NCBI GenBank assembly: GCA_937139605.1
Contig: CAKZQG010000004.1
Span: 7,832 to 71,831 of the forward strand
Reading direction: 5' to 3'
Length of the DNA: 64,000 nt
Source: an uncultured bacterium
Lineage (GTDB): Bacteria > DRYD01
Shown here in pieces: positions 1 to 9,504 of this stretch (within the stretch, counting starts at the first letter, position 1; every line of letters starts with the position of its first letter). The position numbers and the translations under genes were made by a program. The notes beneath the pieces are model-generated. The model saw nothing but the letters and a program-made list of their open reading frames with translations. It was not told the origin of the DNA and did not search any database.

Positions 1-514
1 ATACATACTCTCTCAATTCAAAAGCCCATAAGAATGGAGTAATAGCACCAGTATCTAGAGCTATTAATCCATACCATAGAAGATGGCTAGCTATCCTTTG
101 TAATTCCACTGCTAATACCCTTAAAGCTTGTGCTTTCTTAGATGGCCTTATTCCCGCTAATTCTTCTACAGCCAAACATATAGGTAAATTCATTGCCATA
201 GCAGAAATATAATCTTGCCTATCAGTTATATGAATCCCCTGAGTATATGTTAAAGATTCCGCAATCCTTTCCATACTTCTATGAAGATACCCTATAACCG
301 GTTTAATTTCTAATATTACTTCTCCATCGAGTTTAACTAATAATTGCAGAATCCCGTGAGTAGAAGGATGTTGTGGCCCCATAGCTAACCACAATTCCCT
401 TATCTCTATACCCTCTTCTTCTTCTACTAACTCATTAACCAAGATATCCTTATGTAATAAAAAATTCTTAACTTGAATATCTTCCTTTAGATTAGACTTT
501 AAGTTAGTTTCCAT
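1..514 (-). CDS. nuoD: NADH-quinone oxidoreductase subunit D, N-terminal part (runs off the window)
   Basis: The gene starts with ATG at 514-512 behind a strong AAGGAGGAG ribosome binding site and stays open to base 1, giving about 171 residues. Residues 46-54 read GPQHPSTHG, followed by GYLHR, a TDRQDY motif and ELQRIASHLLW, which are hallmarks of the 49-kDa NuoD/Nqo4 family. In complex I this subunit forms part of the quinone site in the peripheral arm. The hydrogenase-type N-terminal CxxC is not present in the visible part, so a complex I-like role fits better than a group 4 hydrogenase. It follows the amidase gene after 81 bases on the same strand. nuoC and nuoB are not upstream, so it is not in a standard nuo order here. 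Family assignment is firm; the partner subunits are not visible. Confidence 0.9.
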   Translation of the reverse strand, partial: METNLKSNLKEDIQVKNFLLHKDILVNELVEEEEGIEIRELWLAMGPQHPSTHGILQLLVKLDGEVILEIKPVIGYLHRSMERIAESLTYTQGIHITDRQDYISAMAMNLPICLAVEELAGIRPSKKAQALRVLAVELQRIASHLLWYGLIALDTGAITPFLWAFELREYV

Positions 515-595
515 AAAATAACTCCTCCTTAAAAATTTATTCTAATTTTAGCTATTTATTTTAATTTCCATTAGCTTTAATAAATTTTAATATTA

Positions 596-2392
596 TTAAC
601 CTTTTTGATTTCTTTTATTTTTTAAATAATTATTTATTCCTTTAGCGATAGCAATAGCTAATTTATTTAGATTTTCATAACTCATTAATTTTATAGCGTC
701 ATTATAATTAGTTATAAACCCAAGTTCTAATAAAACAGCAGGTAATTTATTGTATTTCATTACATAAAAATTAGCTTGCCTTATACCTTTATCTTCAAAT
801 ATATTAGTTTTAACCAACTCACTATGAATATATTCAGCTAAAGGATAATCTATATCTTTATTATAAAAAGTCATAACTCCATTAGCAAAGGAATAGGTAG
901 AGGCGTTAATATGGACAGACACAAACACTATTGCATTATTTCTATATCCCACATTAACTCTTGCTTGTAATTCTTCAGTATCTATAGGGCTTCCCGTTAC
1001 TTCTTGGTCATTATATCTAGTTAAAACAACTTTATACCCCATTTTTTCTAATTTTTCTTTTAATAACAAAGATATTTTTAAGGTTAGATCTTTTTCTTTT
1101 ATACCTAAATTATAATTTACAGCACCGGAATCATTACCCCCATGTCCAGGATCTATAGCTATTACCATCCCATTATATGAAGCATAAGTTAATTCTTCAT
1201 CAGTAAATTTTTCTTTAACTTTTTGCTTTACAACAAAAGATAACAGTTTTCCTGTAATATCAACATTAGCATTAGATAAAATAATATTATAATCATTCTG
1301 TGGAGTAAAAGTTACTCTAACTATTGGGAATGGTTCCAATTGATGCTGAGAATATTTTATAGATTTTAAATATTCATTGTTAATTTGTAATTCATTATTA
1401 GATATAGTTAGAATTGAGTTATAAAAATCAATAAAATATCTTCCATCATCTAATTTATTTACAGAGTATTTAGGTTGTTTTTCCGCTTGAATTAATATAG
1501 AAATATTATTTCCTGAGTAAGATGGAGTAATCTGATAAATTTTTATTTGCTCTTCATTATTTTCAATTTTATAATCATATAAACTTTTTTTAGCGTATAA
1601 GTCTGGTAATCTATCAGAGAAAATAAACTGTAATTGATTAGGTAAAAATTTAGCGATATTTTTAACTTTTTGATTCTTTTTTATTTCAATAACTACTCTA
1701 GTTATAGCAGGTAGCTCAGAGAATTGAGAAACCCTTACTTGATAAATATATTCATTAGATGACAATATTTTTTGCCTAAATACATTCGGAGATAATACAG
1801 TATCTTGAATATCAATAACATATCTTAGTGGGTTATTTAAATAAAAAGCTTTTTGGATTTTTATTTCTCTGCTTGAGTTTATAACAACTGCATCTTCCTT
1901 TATATCTATATCAGTTATCAAAGGATAGAAATAAACTTTACCTTTTTCATAATCGAATACTGCAGAAAATCCTATTTTATCACTTATCAAACTAAATGGA
2001 ATATATATCTTATCCTCATATACAAGGGGGGAAAAATTTACCTTAAACTTATTCATATCATTTGATATCAATGTACAATTATTAATATTTTTATGATTAT
2101 CTTGATTTATAACTATTTGCCAATCAATAAATCCCAAAGATTTCATAAAAGTAACGAAATCGTCTTGATTAAAATATATCTCATTTTCAGTTATCATCTG
2201 ATTATATCTAAAAGGAATAACTTTATTCTTATATATAAAAGTTATCTTTTTATCATTAGAATTTTTATTAATAATATTTTCCTTAGTAATAACGATATCT
2301 TCAGAATAAATAAATCTAAAATAATTAGCAAATACTATTAAAAATAATAACAAAAATATTTTATAATTGATGTTAATTTTTTTCATTTTCAT
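596..2392 (-). CDS. N-acetylmuramoyl-L-alanine amidase with AMIN and stalk domains
   Basis: Secreted cell-wall hydrolase that cleaves the amide bond between MurNAc and the stem peptide. The protein has an N-terminal hydrophobic signal segment (about residues 8-30), then a copper-amine-oxidase-like stalk domain, two AMIN-like beta domains, and a C-terminal Amidase_3 domain from about residue 410. Zinc and catalytic motifs are visible: IDPGHGGNDSGAV, a Glu in GIKEKDLTL, FVSVHINAS and VLLELGFITN. The Shine-Dalgarno run AAGGGGGG directly abuts the first ATG, so Met3 (ATG at 2386) is the likelier start because it gives normal spacing. AMIN domains target such amidases to septal peptidoglycan in AmiC-type enzymes. 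A separate role in sporulation or lysis cannot be excluded. Confidence 0.9.
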   Translation of the reverse strand: MKMKKININYKIFLLLFLIVFANYFRFIYSEDIVITKENIINKNSNDKKITFIYKNKVIPFRYNQMITENEIYFNQDDFVTFMKSLGFIDWQIVINQDNHKNINNCTLISNDMNKFKVNFSPLVYEDKIYIPFSLISDKIGFSAVFDYEKGKVYFYPLITDIDIKEDAVVINSSREIKIQKAFYLNNPLRYVIDIQDTVLSPNVFRQKILSSNEYIYQVRVSQFSELPAITRVVIEIKKNQKVKNIAKFLPNQLQFIFSDRLPDLYAKKSLYDYKIENNEEQIKIYQITPSYSGNNISILIQAEKQPKYSVNKLDDGRYFIDFYNSILTISNNELQINNEYLKSIKYSQHQLEPFPIVRVTFTPQNDYNIILSNANVDITGKLLSFVVKQKVKEKFTDEELTYASYNGMVIAIDPGHGGNDSGAVNYNLGIKEKDLTLKISLLLKEKLEKMGYKVVLTRYNDQEVTGSPIDTEELQARVNVGYRNNAIVFVSVHINASTYSFANGVMTFYNKDIDYPLAEYIHSELVKTNIFEDKGIRQANFYVMKYNKLPAVLLELGFITNYNDAIKLMSYENLNKLAIAIAKGINNYLKNKRNQKG

Positions 2393-2478
2393 CCCCCCTT
2401 CCCCTCAAAAAAATATATCCCCTTTACAATTAAAAAACTAAAAAATCAAATAACCTCTTCTTTTTTATTTTCTATATT

Positions 2479-5400
2479 CTAATTAAGTTTTCCTTTAAAA
2501 AAATTATCTTCTAAATAAAACAGATAATAAAAATTAAACGATTTAACAAGTAAATCTTTTCTAATGTTAAAAATATCTAAAATATTCCTATCAAGTATTT
2601 CTGAAATTTTTTTAAAATTATTAAAATTATTAAAATTATCAGAATAATATGAAAATGATAGATAATTTAATTTTTCCAGTAAAGAATTATCATCAAAAAG
2701 TAATTGTTGAATATAGCTTAAAGGTAAGGGGATTTCAAAAAAAACACTATAAAAAAACCGATTCAAATTTATTAACTTAATTTTAAAAGCTAGTAGATAA
2801 TTTATTATTTGCTCTGGCAGATAATAAAAAGCAATATAATCATAATTATCTAAATTTATTATATTTCCTAATTTTTCATAATTTATAGAATTAGAGAAAT
2901 AAATATAATTATCGGAATTTAAATCTTCTTGAGAGAAAACAAAAATATAATCAGTTTCCATTAATTTATAATAATCAATAAACAATACTTTTTTATTTTG
3001 TAATATTTTACCTTTAAATTTAGCTTCAATTTCATTAAGAATTTCTTTGATATCATCGATATTTAACAAAGAATTTTTTCTTAATAAATAATCAGTTTTA
3101 TAGAATAAAAAACTAAGAATTATCTTAAGAAATTTTTTAAATTGATTTAAATGATTTACAATTTTTTGTTTTTGATTAGGTTCTAATTTATCATCAAGTA
3201 AAGAATTACTAAGTTTAAACGAAGTATCAGCAAAACTTTTAAATCCTAAAACCTCTAAAAATAACTTAAAAGAATAGTCATAAAAATCTAAATCATCTAT
3301 TAATTTTAATATATTTTCAAAAGTAATACTAACATCATTATCCAAATTTAGCGGTTGATTTAAAATAATTTTTTCAATTATCCCAATAGGTTCATTTTCC
3401 CATATTTTAAGCAAATTAAATTCTTGCTCAATAGAAAACTTAAATAAATCTAAATCAATTCCATAATAACATCTTAGCAAAGCCTTAAATATAGCAATAG
3501 AAACATTAATAAAACTAAGGCTAAAATCTTGATTTTCAAAATTTATGAATTCAATATCTTCTAAACCAATATTCGTTAAATTAATCTCCAAAAAATTAAA
3601 TTCATTAACAATACTATAAGTCCAAAAAGTATAAGAATGCCTATAAAATAAGTCAATCTTATAAGATCTATATAAATATACTCTAAAAACAAGGTTATAT
3701 TTTATTATCTTATACTTATTTAATGACTCAAAAATATAAAAAACATTCATAGGAATTAATTTAACTCTATCAAAGAAGCTAGAATTTTTAGTAGGTAGTT
3801 TTTCAGTTAAAATGGTTTCATTTACTATACTAAAAACTTTTCCAAGTGTTAAAATTTTAATAATATCAGCGTTCTCATTCCAGGCATTATAAATTTTTTT
3901 ACAAGCCCTATCTATTTCATAAAAAATCTTAAAATATATAGAATATTTTTGAGTTAATTCAAAAGGCAGTGATTTTATTATTTGTTCAAAATTAGAAAAA
4001 TCTTTTAATTTTTCTGTAAGTATAAACAGTTCTAATATTTCTGTTTTTTTTATAGATTTATTATATATACTTATAACTATTCCTACCCCATCATTTGAAT
4101 AATTTAAAGACATAGGTTGATAATAATCTATAAATTCTTTTATAGATATATTATTTTTTATTTCACAATGATGATCATCCATATGATAAACAATGTAGGG
4201 GAAACTTTTCTGAGATAAATCATAAAATTGTAGTTCATTATATAATAATTTATTTATGTACTTTTCATAGATATTTAAAATTTTATTTTCAAAGTTTATA
4301 ATTATCTTTTCTGGGGGTAATTTTTTCCAAGTTTGATAATCCTTTGAAATCAATAGATCTTTTTTATAAAAAGGAATTATCATAGTCTCTGTAGATTGCA
4401 ACTCCTGGGTTTTCCTTCTTCCTTTTCTTCCTTCTTTTTGAATAAACTCTTTAATATTTAAAGGTAATCCATAATGAATAACTTTATCAACTTGACCTAT
4501 ATCTATACCAACTGACATAGTTTTAACTGTGATAACAATAGATAAATCCCCATTTTTAAATTTTTGTTCTATTTCCATTCTTTCTTCTTTTTTAATTTTA
4601 GAATGATGGATTGCAATAAAATCAGATAATTTAATATCTTTCCAATTATTATTTATTTCTTCCTCTAAGCGTTTATATAAAATATTTGCTATATTTATCG
4701 AAGGAACAAAAACAATTACCTTGAAAATCCTACCTTTATTTTTTATTTCTCTAATTTGATTTATTATATTTATTAAAATATCAATTATTAGAATTTTATT
4801 TTCTTTTAATATCTCATGTGCTAAATCATGAAGAATAATTTTGTCAATAAACGCTTCCAGATTTATTTGTTCATCATTATTTTCAATTATTTTTTCAATT
4901 ATTTCATTTTTGTTATTTTTATTATCTAACTCTTGGTTTAATTTATTATACACTTCTATTTTAGATAATATTATGTAAGTATTATTTTGTGGTTTATAAG
5001 CTTGTCCTGAGATTATTTCAGTATTAGCTATTATTTCCTTTATTAAAAAAGGATTGGAAATAGTAGCACTTATTAAAATTATTTGAAAATCAACTCTAAA
5101 AATATCCTTTATTTTTTTTATTAAAAACAATAATTTTGTAGAATTAGTACTCCCATAGAAATCGAATTCATCTAATACTACTAGCTTTAGATTATAAAAA
5201 AATTTCTTTAGCTTATGAGACGCTGAAACTAATACATCAAGTAAAATTTCAGGGTTAGTAAGTAATGTCAAAGCCTGCTGAATTTCGTAATCATAAATAT
5301 ACCTAGAAACATCTCCATCATACCTTAATAAATCCCCTTTTAATACAATAATATCTTTAGATTTTTTAAAATTTGAATTAGATTTATAGGATTCTTCTTT

Positions 5401-5775
5401 CAAAGTAAATCCTGCTTGTAAATAGTATTCTTTTATTCTGTTTAGTTGATCCAAAGCTAGAACTTTTGTTGGATATACAACTAAAGTTTTAAAATTTTTA
5501 TTTTTTAACTGATTTGATATTGTGTAAAAAGTCCAAATCTCTGTTTTACCAGAACCTGTTTGAGCATTTATTATTAAATTCTTACCTTGAATTAAACATT
5601 TTATAGCTTCTTCCTGATGACAATACATCTCAAAATTAGAAAACTTAATCTCATAAATATTTTCTAAAATATCACAAAATCTATTTTTACTTTTATTTAC
5701 ATTTCTTTCAGGTTCGTTATAATATAAATATCTTAAATTTAAATCATTTAATATTTTTTTAAAACTAAAATCCAT
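2479..5775 (-). CDS. SF2 DEAD/DEAH-type helicase, Hrq1/MrfA/Lhr-like
   Basis: A 1098-residue superfamily 2 helicase. Walker A is AQTGSGKTE at residues 71-79, motif Ib region YPTKVLALDQ near 101, motif II DEFD at 202-205, motif III SAT at 236-238, motif V TMSVGIDIG near 419-427 and motif VI QKEGRKGRRK at 446-455. The pattern of a YPT-ALA-DQ motif, a TNPEILL segment and a GIDIG motif resembles the Hrq1/MrfA/Lhr group, which unwinds nucleic acid in repair or defence. The C-terminal 600 residues match nothing I recognise and I see no DUF1998 cysteine cluster. It lies 22 bases downstream of the Mrr_N-type gene on the same strand, which suggests co-expression and a possible restriction-like or repair role. 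The exact substrate is unknown. Confidence 0.8.
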   Translation of the reverse strand: MDFSFKKILNDLNLRYLYYNEPERNVNKSKNRFCDILENIYEIKFSNFEMYCHQEEAIKCLIQGKNLIINAQTGSGKTEIWTFYTISNQLKNKNFKTLVVYPTKVLALDQLNRIKEYYLQAGFTLKEESYKSNSNFKKSKDIIVLKGDLLRYDGDVSRYIYDYEIQQALTLLTNPEILLDVLVSASHKLKKFFYNLKLVVLDEFDFYGSTNSTKLLFLIKKIKDIFRVDFQIILISATISNPFLIKEIIANTEIISGQAYKPQNNTYIILSKIEVYNKLNQELDNKNNKNEIIEKIIENNDEQINLEAFIDKIILHDLAHEILKENKILIIDILINIINQIREIKNKGRIFKVIVFVPSINIANILYKRLEEEINNNWKDIKLSDFIAIHHSKIKKEERMEIEQKFKNGDLSIVITVKTMSVGIDIGQVDKVIHYGLPLNIKEFIQKEGRKGRRKTQELQSTETMIIPFYKKDLLISKDYQTWKKLPPEKIIINFENKILNIYEKYINKLLYNELQFYDLSQKSFPYIVYHMDDHHCEIKNNISIKEFIDYYQPMSLNYSNDGVGIVISIYNKSIKKTEILELFILTEKLKDFSNFEQIIKSLPFELTQKYSIYFKIFYEIDRACKKIYNAWNENADIIKILTLGKVFSIVNETILTEKLPTKNSSFFDRVKLIPMNVFYIFESLNKYKIIKYNLVFRVYLYRSYKIDLFYRHSYTFWTYSIVNEFNFLEINLTNIGLEDIEFINFENQDFSLSFINVSIAIFKALLRCYYGIDLDLFKFSIEQEFNLLKIWENEPIGIIEKIILNQPLNLDNDVSITFENILKLIDDLDFYDYSFKLFLEVLGFKSFADTSFKLSNSLLDDKLEPNQKQKIVNHLNQFKKFLKIILSFLFYKTDYLLRKNSLLNIDDIKEILNEIEAKFKGKILQNKKVLFIDYYKLMETDYIFVFSQEDLNSDNYIYFSNSINYEKLGNIINLDNYDYIAFYYLPEQIINYLLAFKIKLINLNRFFYSVFFEIPLPLSYIQQLLFDDNSLLEKLNYLSFSYYSDNFNNFNNFKKISEILDRNILDIFNIRKDLLVKSFNFYYLFYLEDNFFKGKLN

Positions 5776-5797
5776 ATTAACTTAATAATATTTTTAA

Positions 5798-6399
5798 TTA
5801 CAAAATTTCATTATTTTTCATTTTACTTTTCTGTAAATAATTGATCCCTTTTTCGGTTATCTCCCATATTCCATAAGGAGAATTTTTATTTAAAAGTCCT
5901 TGAATAACCATATCATTTCTTGCCCATTTAGCATTATTTCGCCACCTTGGCTCACCATTTGATTCTAATTCATCTAAATCCCTACTAGTTAATTTATCTT
6001 TAACTTTTAGATAAACTTTTTCCAGTATTTTTCTTACTTTTGCTTTACCTCCCAATTCTAATAACACTTCTAAAATTGGAATTATATACTCATTTTTTGG
6101 GGTTATTCTATTTTCTTTTTCTTTTTTTAATAATAAATATTCATTAACATTTTCATTAATATTTTTATTTTCAATTAAACCATTTTGAAAAAATAATTTA
6201 TTATATTCTTGTTGAATTTCTTCAATTTTTTTATAAACTCTATTAATTTTCCTATTTTTTCATTAATATTTTCTAACTGTAAATGATTTTTATTTTCTAT
6301 ATTTAGAGACATATATTCATTTAATGACTTAATATTTTCTTTAAATATTTCAATTAATATTTCAAAAGCTATATTTACTTCATCTTGTTTTATGAGCAA
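5798..6399 (-). CDS. Mrr_N winged-helix protein, split by a frameshift at an A7 run
   Basis: Two overlapping reading frames form one gene. The first frame starts at 6399 behind a GGAGG-type site (MLIKQDEVNIAF) and ends at 6175. The second carries a good Mrr_N-type winged-helix domain (ITPKNEYIIPILEVLLELGG, then GEPRWRNNAKWARNDM and GIWEITEKG) and ends at 5798. In the second frame there is no ATG, GTG or TTG between its upstream stop (6260-6262) and a GTG at 6067, which lies inside the conserved domain. It therefore cannot be started independently. Both frames overlap over 6175-6259, which contains an A7 run on the coding strand (T7 at 6226-6232). That run reads A-AAA-AAA in the first frame, a classic -1 slippery heptamer. 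Joined, the product is about 200 residues. Mrr_N domains recognise DNA in type IV restriction and related systems. No nuclease domain is visible. Confidence 0.75.
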
Positions 6400-6563
6400 A
6401 TTTCACCACCTCCATGATATTAATAAAAAATTAAACTATCTTTTTATTATATTTTAAACTTTTAGTAAAAAAATCCTATTACAAAAGAAAAATGAATTAA
6501 TTATATAGTAAATAGGAATTTATAAAAAACATTTTTTATATTTCACACCAGTTTAATTATAAA

Positions 6564-8102
6564 TCAGAGGATTTCCAGATAATCAGAAGAAAGAAGTTTT
6601 GATTTTTTAGTGAATTTAGGGCTAAAAATATAGGCTTTTGTATCAACTAAAATAGGTACAACATAAAAAGTTTGTATAAGTTTTTCTTGTAAATCAATCA
6701 AATATTGTTTTTGATCATAAGAATACCCTGCCATTATCTTATTAACTAAATCATCATCTATATTAAATCTGTAAAAATTATAAACTCCATTACTACTATA
6801 AATTTTTGAATAATTAAAATAAGGTTTTAAATTAATAGAAATAATTATAAAATCATATTTATCTAAATTGAAATAATTTTCAAGAGAAAAACCAGAATCT
6901 TCTTGCTCTAAATTAAATAAAGTTTCAGAAAAATTGAATTTATCTTTTAAAACTTCAGTAATAAGATTAGCAATAATTTTTTCAGAAAAATTCCTATATA
7001 TAATTATCCCTTTAACTTCCTTTTTAGATAATTTATATTTAAAACTTTGTTCAGATTTTATTACCTTATCGGTATCATACAAAGCAAAATGATTATAAAG
7101 TAAATAATAAGAATAAACAGAATAATTAATAGGTAATTTATTGAGAATATTTTTTCTTAAAGCATAATAAATACTTTTTCTATTTTCAATAGTTAAATTT
7201 GGATTAAAAAAAATAAAAAAAACATTTTGATTAGGTAAAATTTTAACTTGAAAATCCTGTGGAACTTTAATTAAATTAACTAATTTAGGATCCAATTTAA
7301 TTAAATCTAACTTAGAGATCTCCTTACTAAGATTTTCATAATCCTTAAAACCAATAAATTCTATTAGCCTATTATTTTTTTGATTATATATAGTAAAAAT
7401 ATTTTTATATTCTAAGGATTTTATACTAACTAATTTATAGAATTCAGAATCTTTTAGATTTGAGGAGTATGGTCTTAAAAAATCAAAATTAACTTTATCT
7501 TTGTAAATAAAATCCATTATCTGCTGTTGATAATTAGGTAAATATTTACTAATTAATATAGTAGGATAAGGGAAATAAGGTAAAGAATAAGAATCATTAT
7601 ACTCAATATTTAAAGAATCTTGGAAAATTGTCATCTTATTTATAACAAAATTTTGCCTATATATCCACTTTTTTGATAGCAACTCAATAGAAAACAAAGA
7701 AGGAGTTTGCAAAATATCATTTAGATTAATTAAATTAACATCACTCTTAAAATCTCCTTTACTTATAATTATAGCACTTTTTAAAGAATCATTATTTTTA
7801 ATAGAATACATTTTTTTATTATCCAAAGAAGGAATATCCTTTAAGATTTTAGATTTAGGCAAATAGTTATCATCATAATAAAATAAAGACGGACAAACTA
7901 AATTAAGAATATTCATTGTTAAAAAGTTGGGTTCATCTATATAGTTTAAATTAATATTATCATCTAATAATGCTACCCTTAAATATGGTTTCAATCCTAA
8001 ATTACAAGAATTAAAAAATAAAATTAAAACACTACTAAAAATAATAACAGCTAAAAAGAATCCTATCTTTTTTAAATTATTACTAGTGATGCTGTTATTC
8101 AT
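6564..8102 (-). CDS. Putative solute-binding lipoprotein (divergent SBP_bac_5-like)
   Basis: A 512-residue exported protein. The N-terminus has a membrane-spanning signal ending in FFNSC, so Cys33 is a plausible lipidation site. The remainder is soluble alpha/beta. Two stretches resemble family 5 peptide/nickel-binding proteins: a segment IENRKSIYYALRKNIL, like the conserved VRKAISYAIDR region, and a C-terminal LQEKLIQTFYVVPILVDTKA, like the family's final region. Family members deliver oligopeptides to an ABC permease, but no permease genes are adjacent, so it may be an orphan binding protein. The similarity is weak and read by eye. Downstream neighbours are the acetyltransferase and the glycosyltransferase region. 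Confidence 0.5.
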   Translation of the reverse strand: MNNSITSNNLKKIGFFLAVIIFSSVLILFFNSCNLGLKPYLRVALLDDNINLNYIDEPNFLTMNILNLVCPSLFYYDDNYLPKSKILKDIPSLDNKKMYSIKNNDSLKSAIIISKGDFKSDVNLINLNDILQTPSLFSIELLSKKWIYRQNFVINKMTIFQDSLNIEYNDSYSLPYFPYPTILISKYLPNYQQQIMDFIYKDKVNFDFLRPYSSNLKDSEFYKLVSIKSLEYKNIFTIYNQKNNRLIEFIGFKDYENLSKEISKLDLIKLDPKLVNLIKVPQDFQVKILPNQNVFFIFFNPNLTIENRKSIYYALRKNILNKLPINYSVYSYYLLYNHFALYDTDKVIKSEQSFKYKLSKKEVKGIIIYRNFSEKIIANLITEVLKDKFNFSETLFNLEQEDSGFSLENYFNLDKYDFIIISINLKPYFNYSKIYSSNGVYNFYRFNIDDDLVNKIMAGYSYDQKQYLIDLQEKLIQTFYVVPILVDTKAYIFSPKFTKKSKLLSSDYLEIL

Positions 8103-8124
8103 AAATTAAAATAACTAATTTATT

Positions 8125-8676
8125 TTAATCAAAGTAATAATCCATGGTAATTATATCAATCAATTTCCCATGATAATAAATTCTCTTAGGTAATCTTGCA
8201 ACTTCTCTAAAACCCATTTTCTTATATAAATTAATAGCAATAGTATTAGTTTCAAAGACATCTAAAGTCAGAACTTTAATATCTTTATCGTTTTTAGAAA
8301 TATGGATAGCTTTATTAAGTAAAAATTTAGCCAAACCTTGGTTCCTGAATTCCTTATCCACAGCAATAGCTAATACCGCTACATGAGAAGCCCTATAACC
8401 TAATTTATTAACTTCTAAATTTGCTACCAACTTATTTCCATAAAAAACACATATACAATGTAATTTATTAGATTCTATTTTTTTTATTATACTTTTTAAC
8501 CAATCTTTTTCTTCTTCTATAGTTACTTTTTCATTCTTCGTAATCTGAGCTTCTTCTTGTACTAACGAATTAAAAAAACTCACAAATGAATATACATCCT
8601 CCATTTTAGGAAATCTTATAATAAATTCTTTATTATTTATAATAACCTTTTCCTCTTTACATAATAAATAACACAT
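8125..8676 (-). CDS. GNAT family N-acetyltransferase
   Basis: A 183-residue acetyltransferase using acetyl-CoA. The acetyl-CoA binding segment is VAVLAIAVDKEFRNQGLAKF (motif A with the R/Q-x-x-G-L/A pattern), followed by LTLDVFETNTIAINLYKKMGF, the usual GNAT C-terminal strand-helix that ends in a Y-K-K-x-G-F signature. The opening MCYLLCKEEK may be extra; the family core begins around INNKEFIIRFPK. The substrate cannot be told from sequence. It sits 22 bases upstream of the lipoprotein gene and 17 bases below the glycosyltransferase gene on the same strand. Confidence 0.85.
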   Translation of the reverse strand: MCYLLCKEEKVIINNKEFIIRFPKMEDVYSFVSFFNSLVQEEAQITKNEKVTIEEEKDWLKSIIKKIESNKLHCICVFYGNKLVANLEVNKLGYRASHVAVLAIAVDKEFRNQGLAKFLLNKAIHISKNDKDIKVLTLDVFETNTIAINLYKKMGFREVARLPKRIYYHGKLIDIITMDYYFD

Positions 8677-8693
8677 AAATTCTTAATATTCAG

Positions 8694-9499
8694 TTATTGT
8701 TTGTAATTTTTTAAATTAAGTTTTATAATAAATAATTCAAGCAATACTTTAAATATAAATTTAATAGTTTTAAAAATGTTAAAAGTAGAATATTTTTCAG
8801 TATGTTTATCAAAAATAGGAAAAATATTATAAATTTTAAAATTATTAAATACCGCATATAACAGTAATTCCAATTGAATTAAAGAAGTATTAGATAAAAA
8901 ATTTTTGTCTTTAATAAAATAAAAGAACTTATTATTAAAAGCTTTAAATCCGCCAACAAAATCATCAATCCCTTTTATTTTTCTAAAGAATAATATTTTA
9001 ATAATATAAATTAAAGTTTTATGCATAATTTTTCTAAAAAATGATACATCATAAGAATCTTTTAACTTAGTTCTATCAATATTAATCAAATCATAATGCA
9101 TTAGTTTATCTATTGATAAATCGATAATAGACAATTCAAAAGGTAGATCAAAATCCATTATAAAGAAGAGATTATTTTTATTAATAAACATAGGCTTATT
9201 ATAAATATTTTTTAATTTACTAAGTGCAAACTTAATAGCATAACCTGTCCCCCTATTCTTATCATAACTAAAATAATAAATAAAAATCTTGGTATTATTT
9301 AATTTAAAGTTAGCATAATATTTTTTTAAAAATGATTTTAAAATTTCTAAAGTTTTATCAGTACTCCCATCATTAATAATAAAAATAAAAAAAAAATATC
9401 TTTATATAAAATATTATTGAGATAACTAATTAATTTATCCAAAGAAGAATAGATAATATTTTCTGAATTATAAACAGGTAATATAAAAATTAAATTCAT
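8694..9499 (-). CDS. Family 2 glycosyltransferase, split by a frameshift at a T10 run
   Basis: The start is ATG at 9499-9497 (MNLIFILPVYNSENII, the usual GT-A opening). That frame ends shortly after the T10 run, which is A10 on the plus strand at 9387-9396. The sequence after the run in the other frame reads FIFIINDGSTDKTLEILKSF, the diagnostic GT2 nucleotide-binding motif. It then runs uninterrupted through NRGTGYAIKFALSKL, MDFDLPFELSI (DxD-like) and DDFVGGFKAFNNKFF to a stop at 8694. One extra T in the run restores a single frame of 268 residues. The order resembles dolichol-phosphate mannosyltransferase-like enzymes that transfer sugars to lipid carriers or surface glycans. It begins 5 bases after glyS. 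Whether it is a slippage-expressed gene, a pseudogene or a homopolymer miscall is unresolved. Confidence 0.8.
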
Positions 9500-9504
9500 A
9501 TTTT

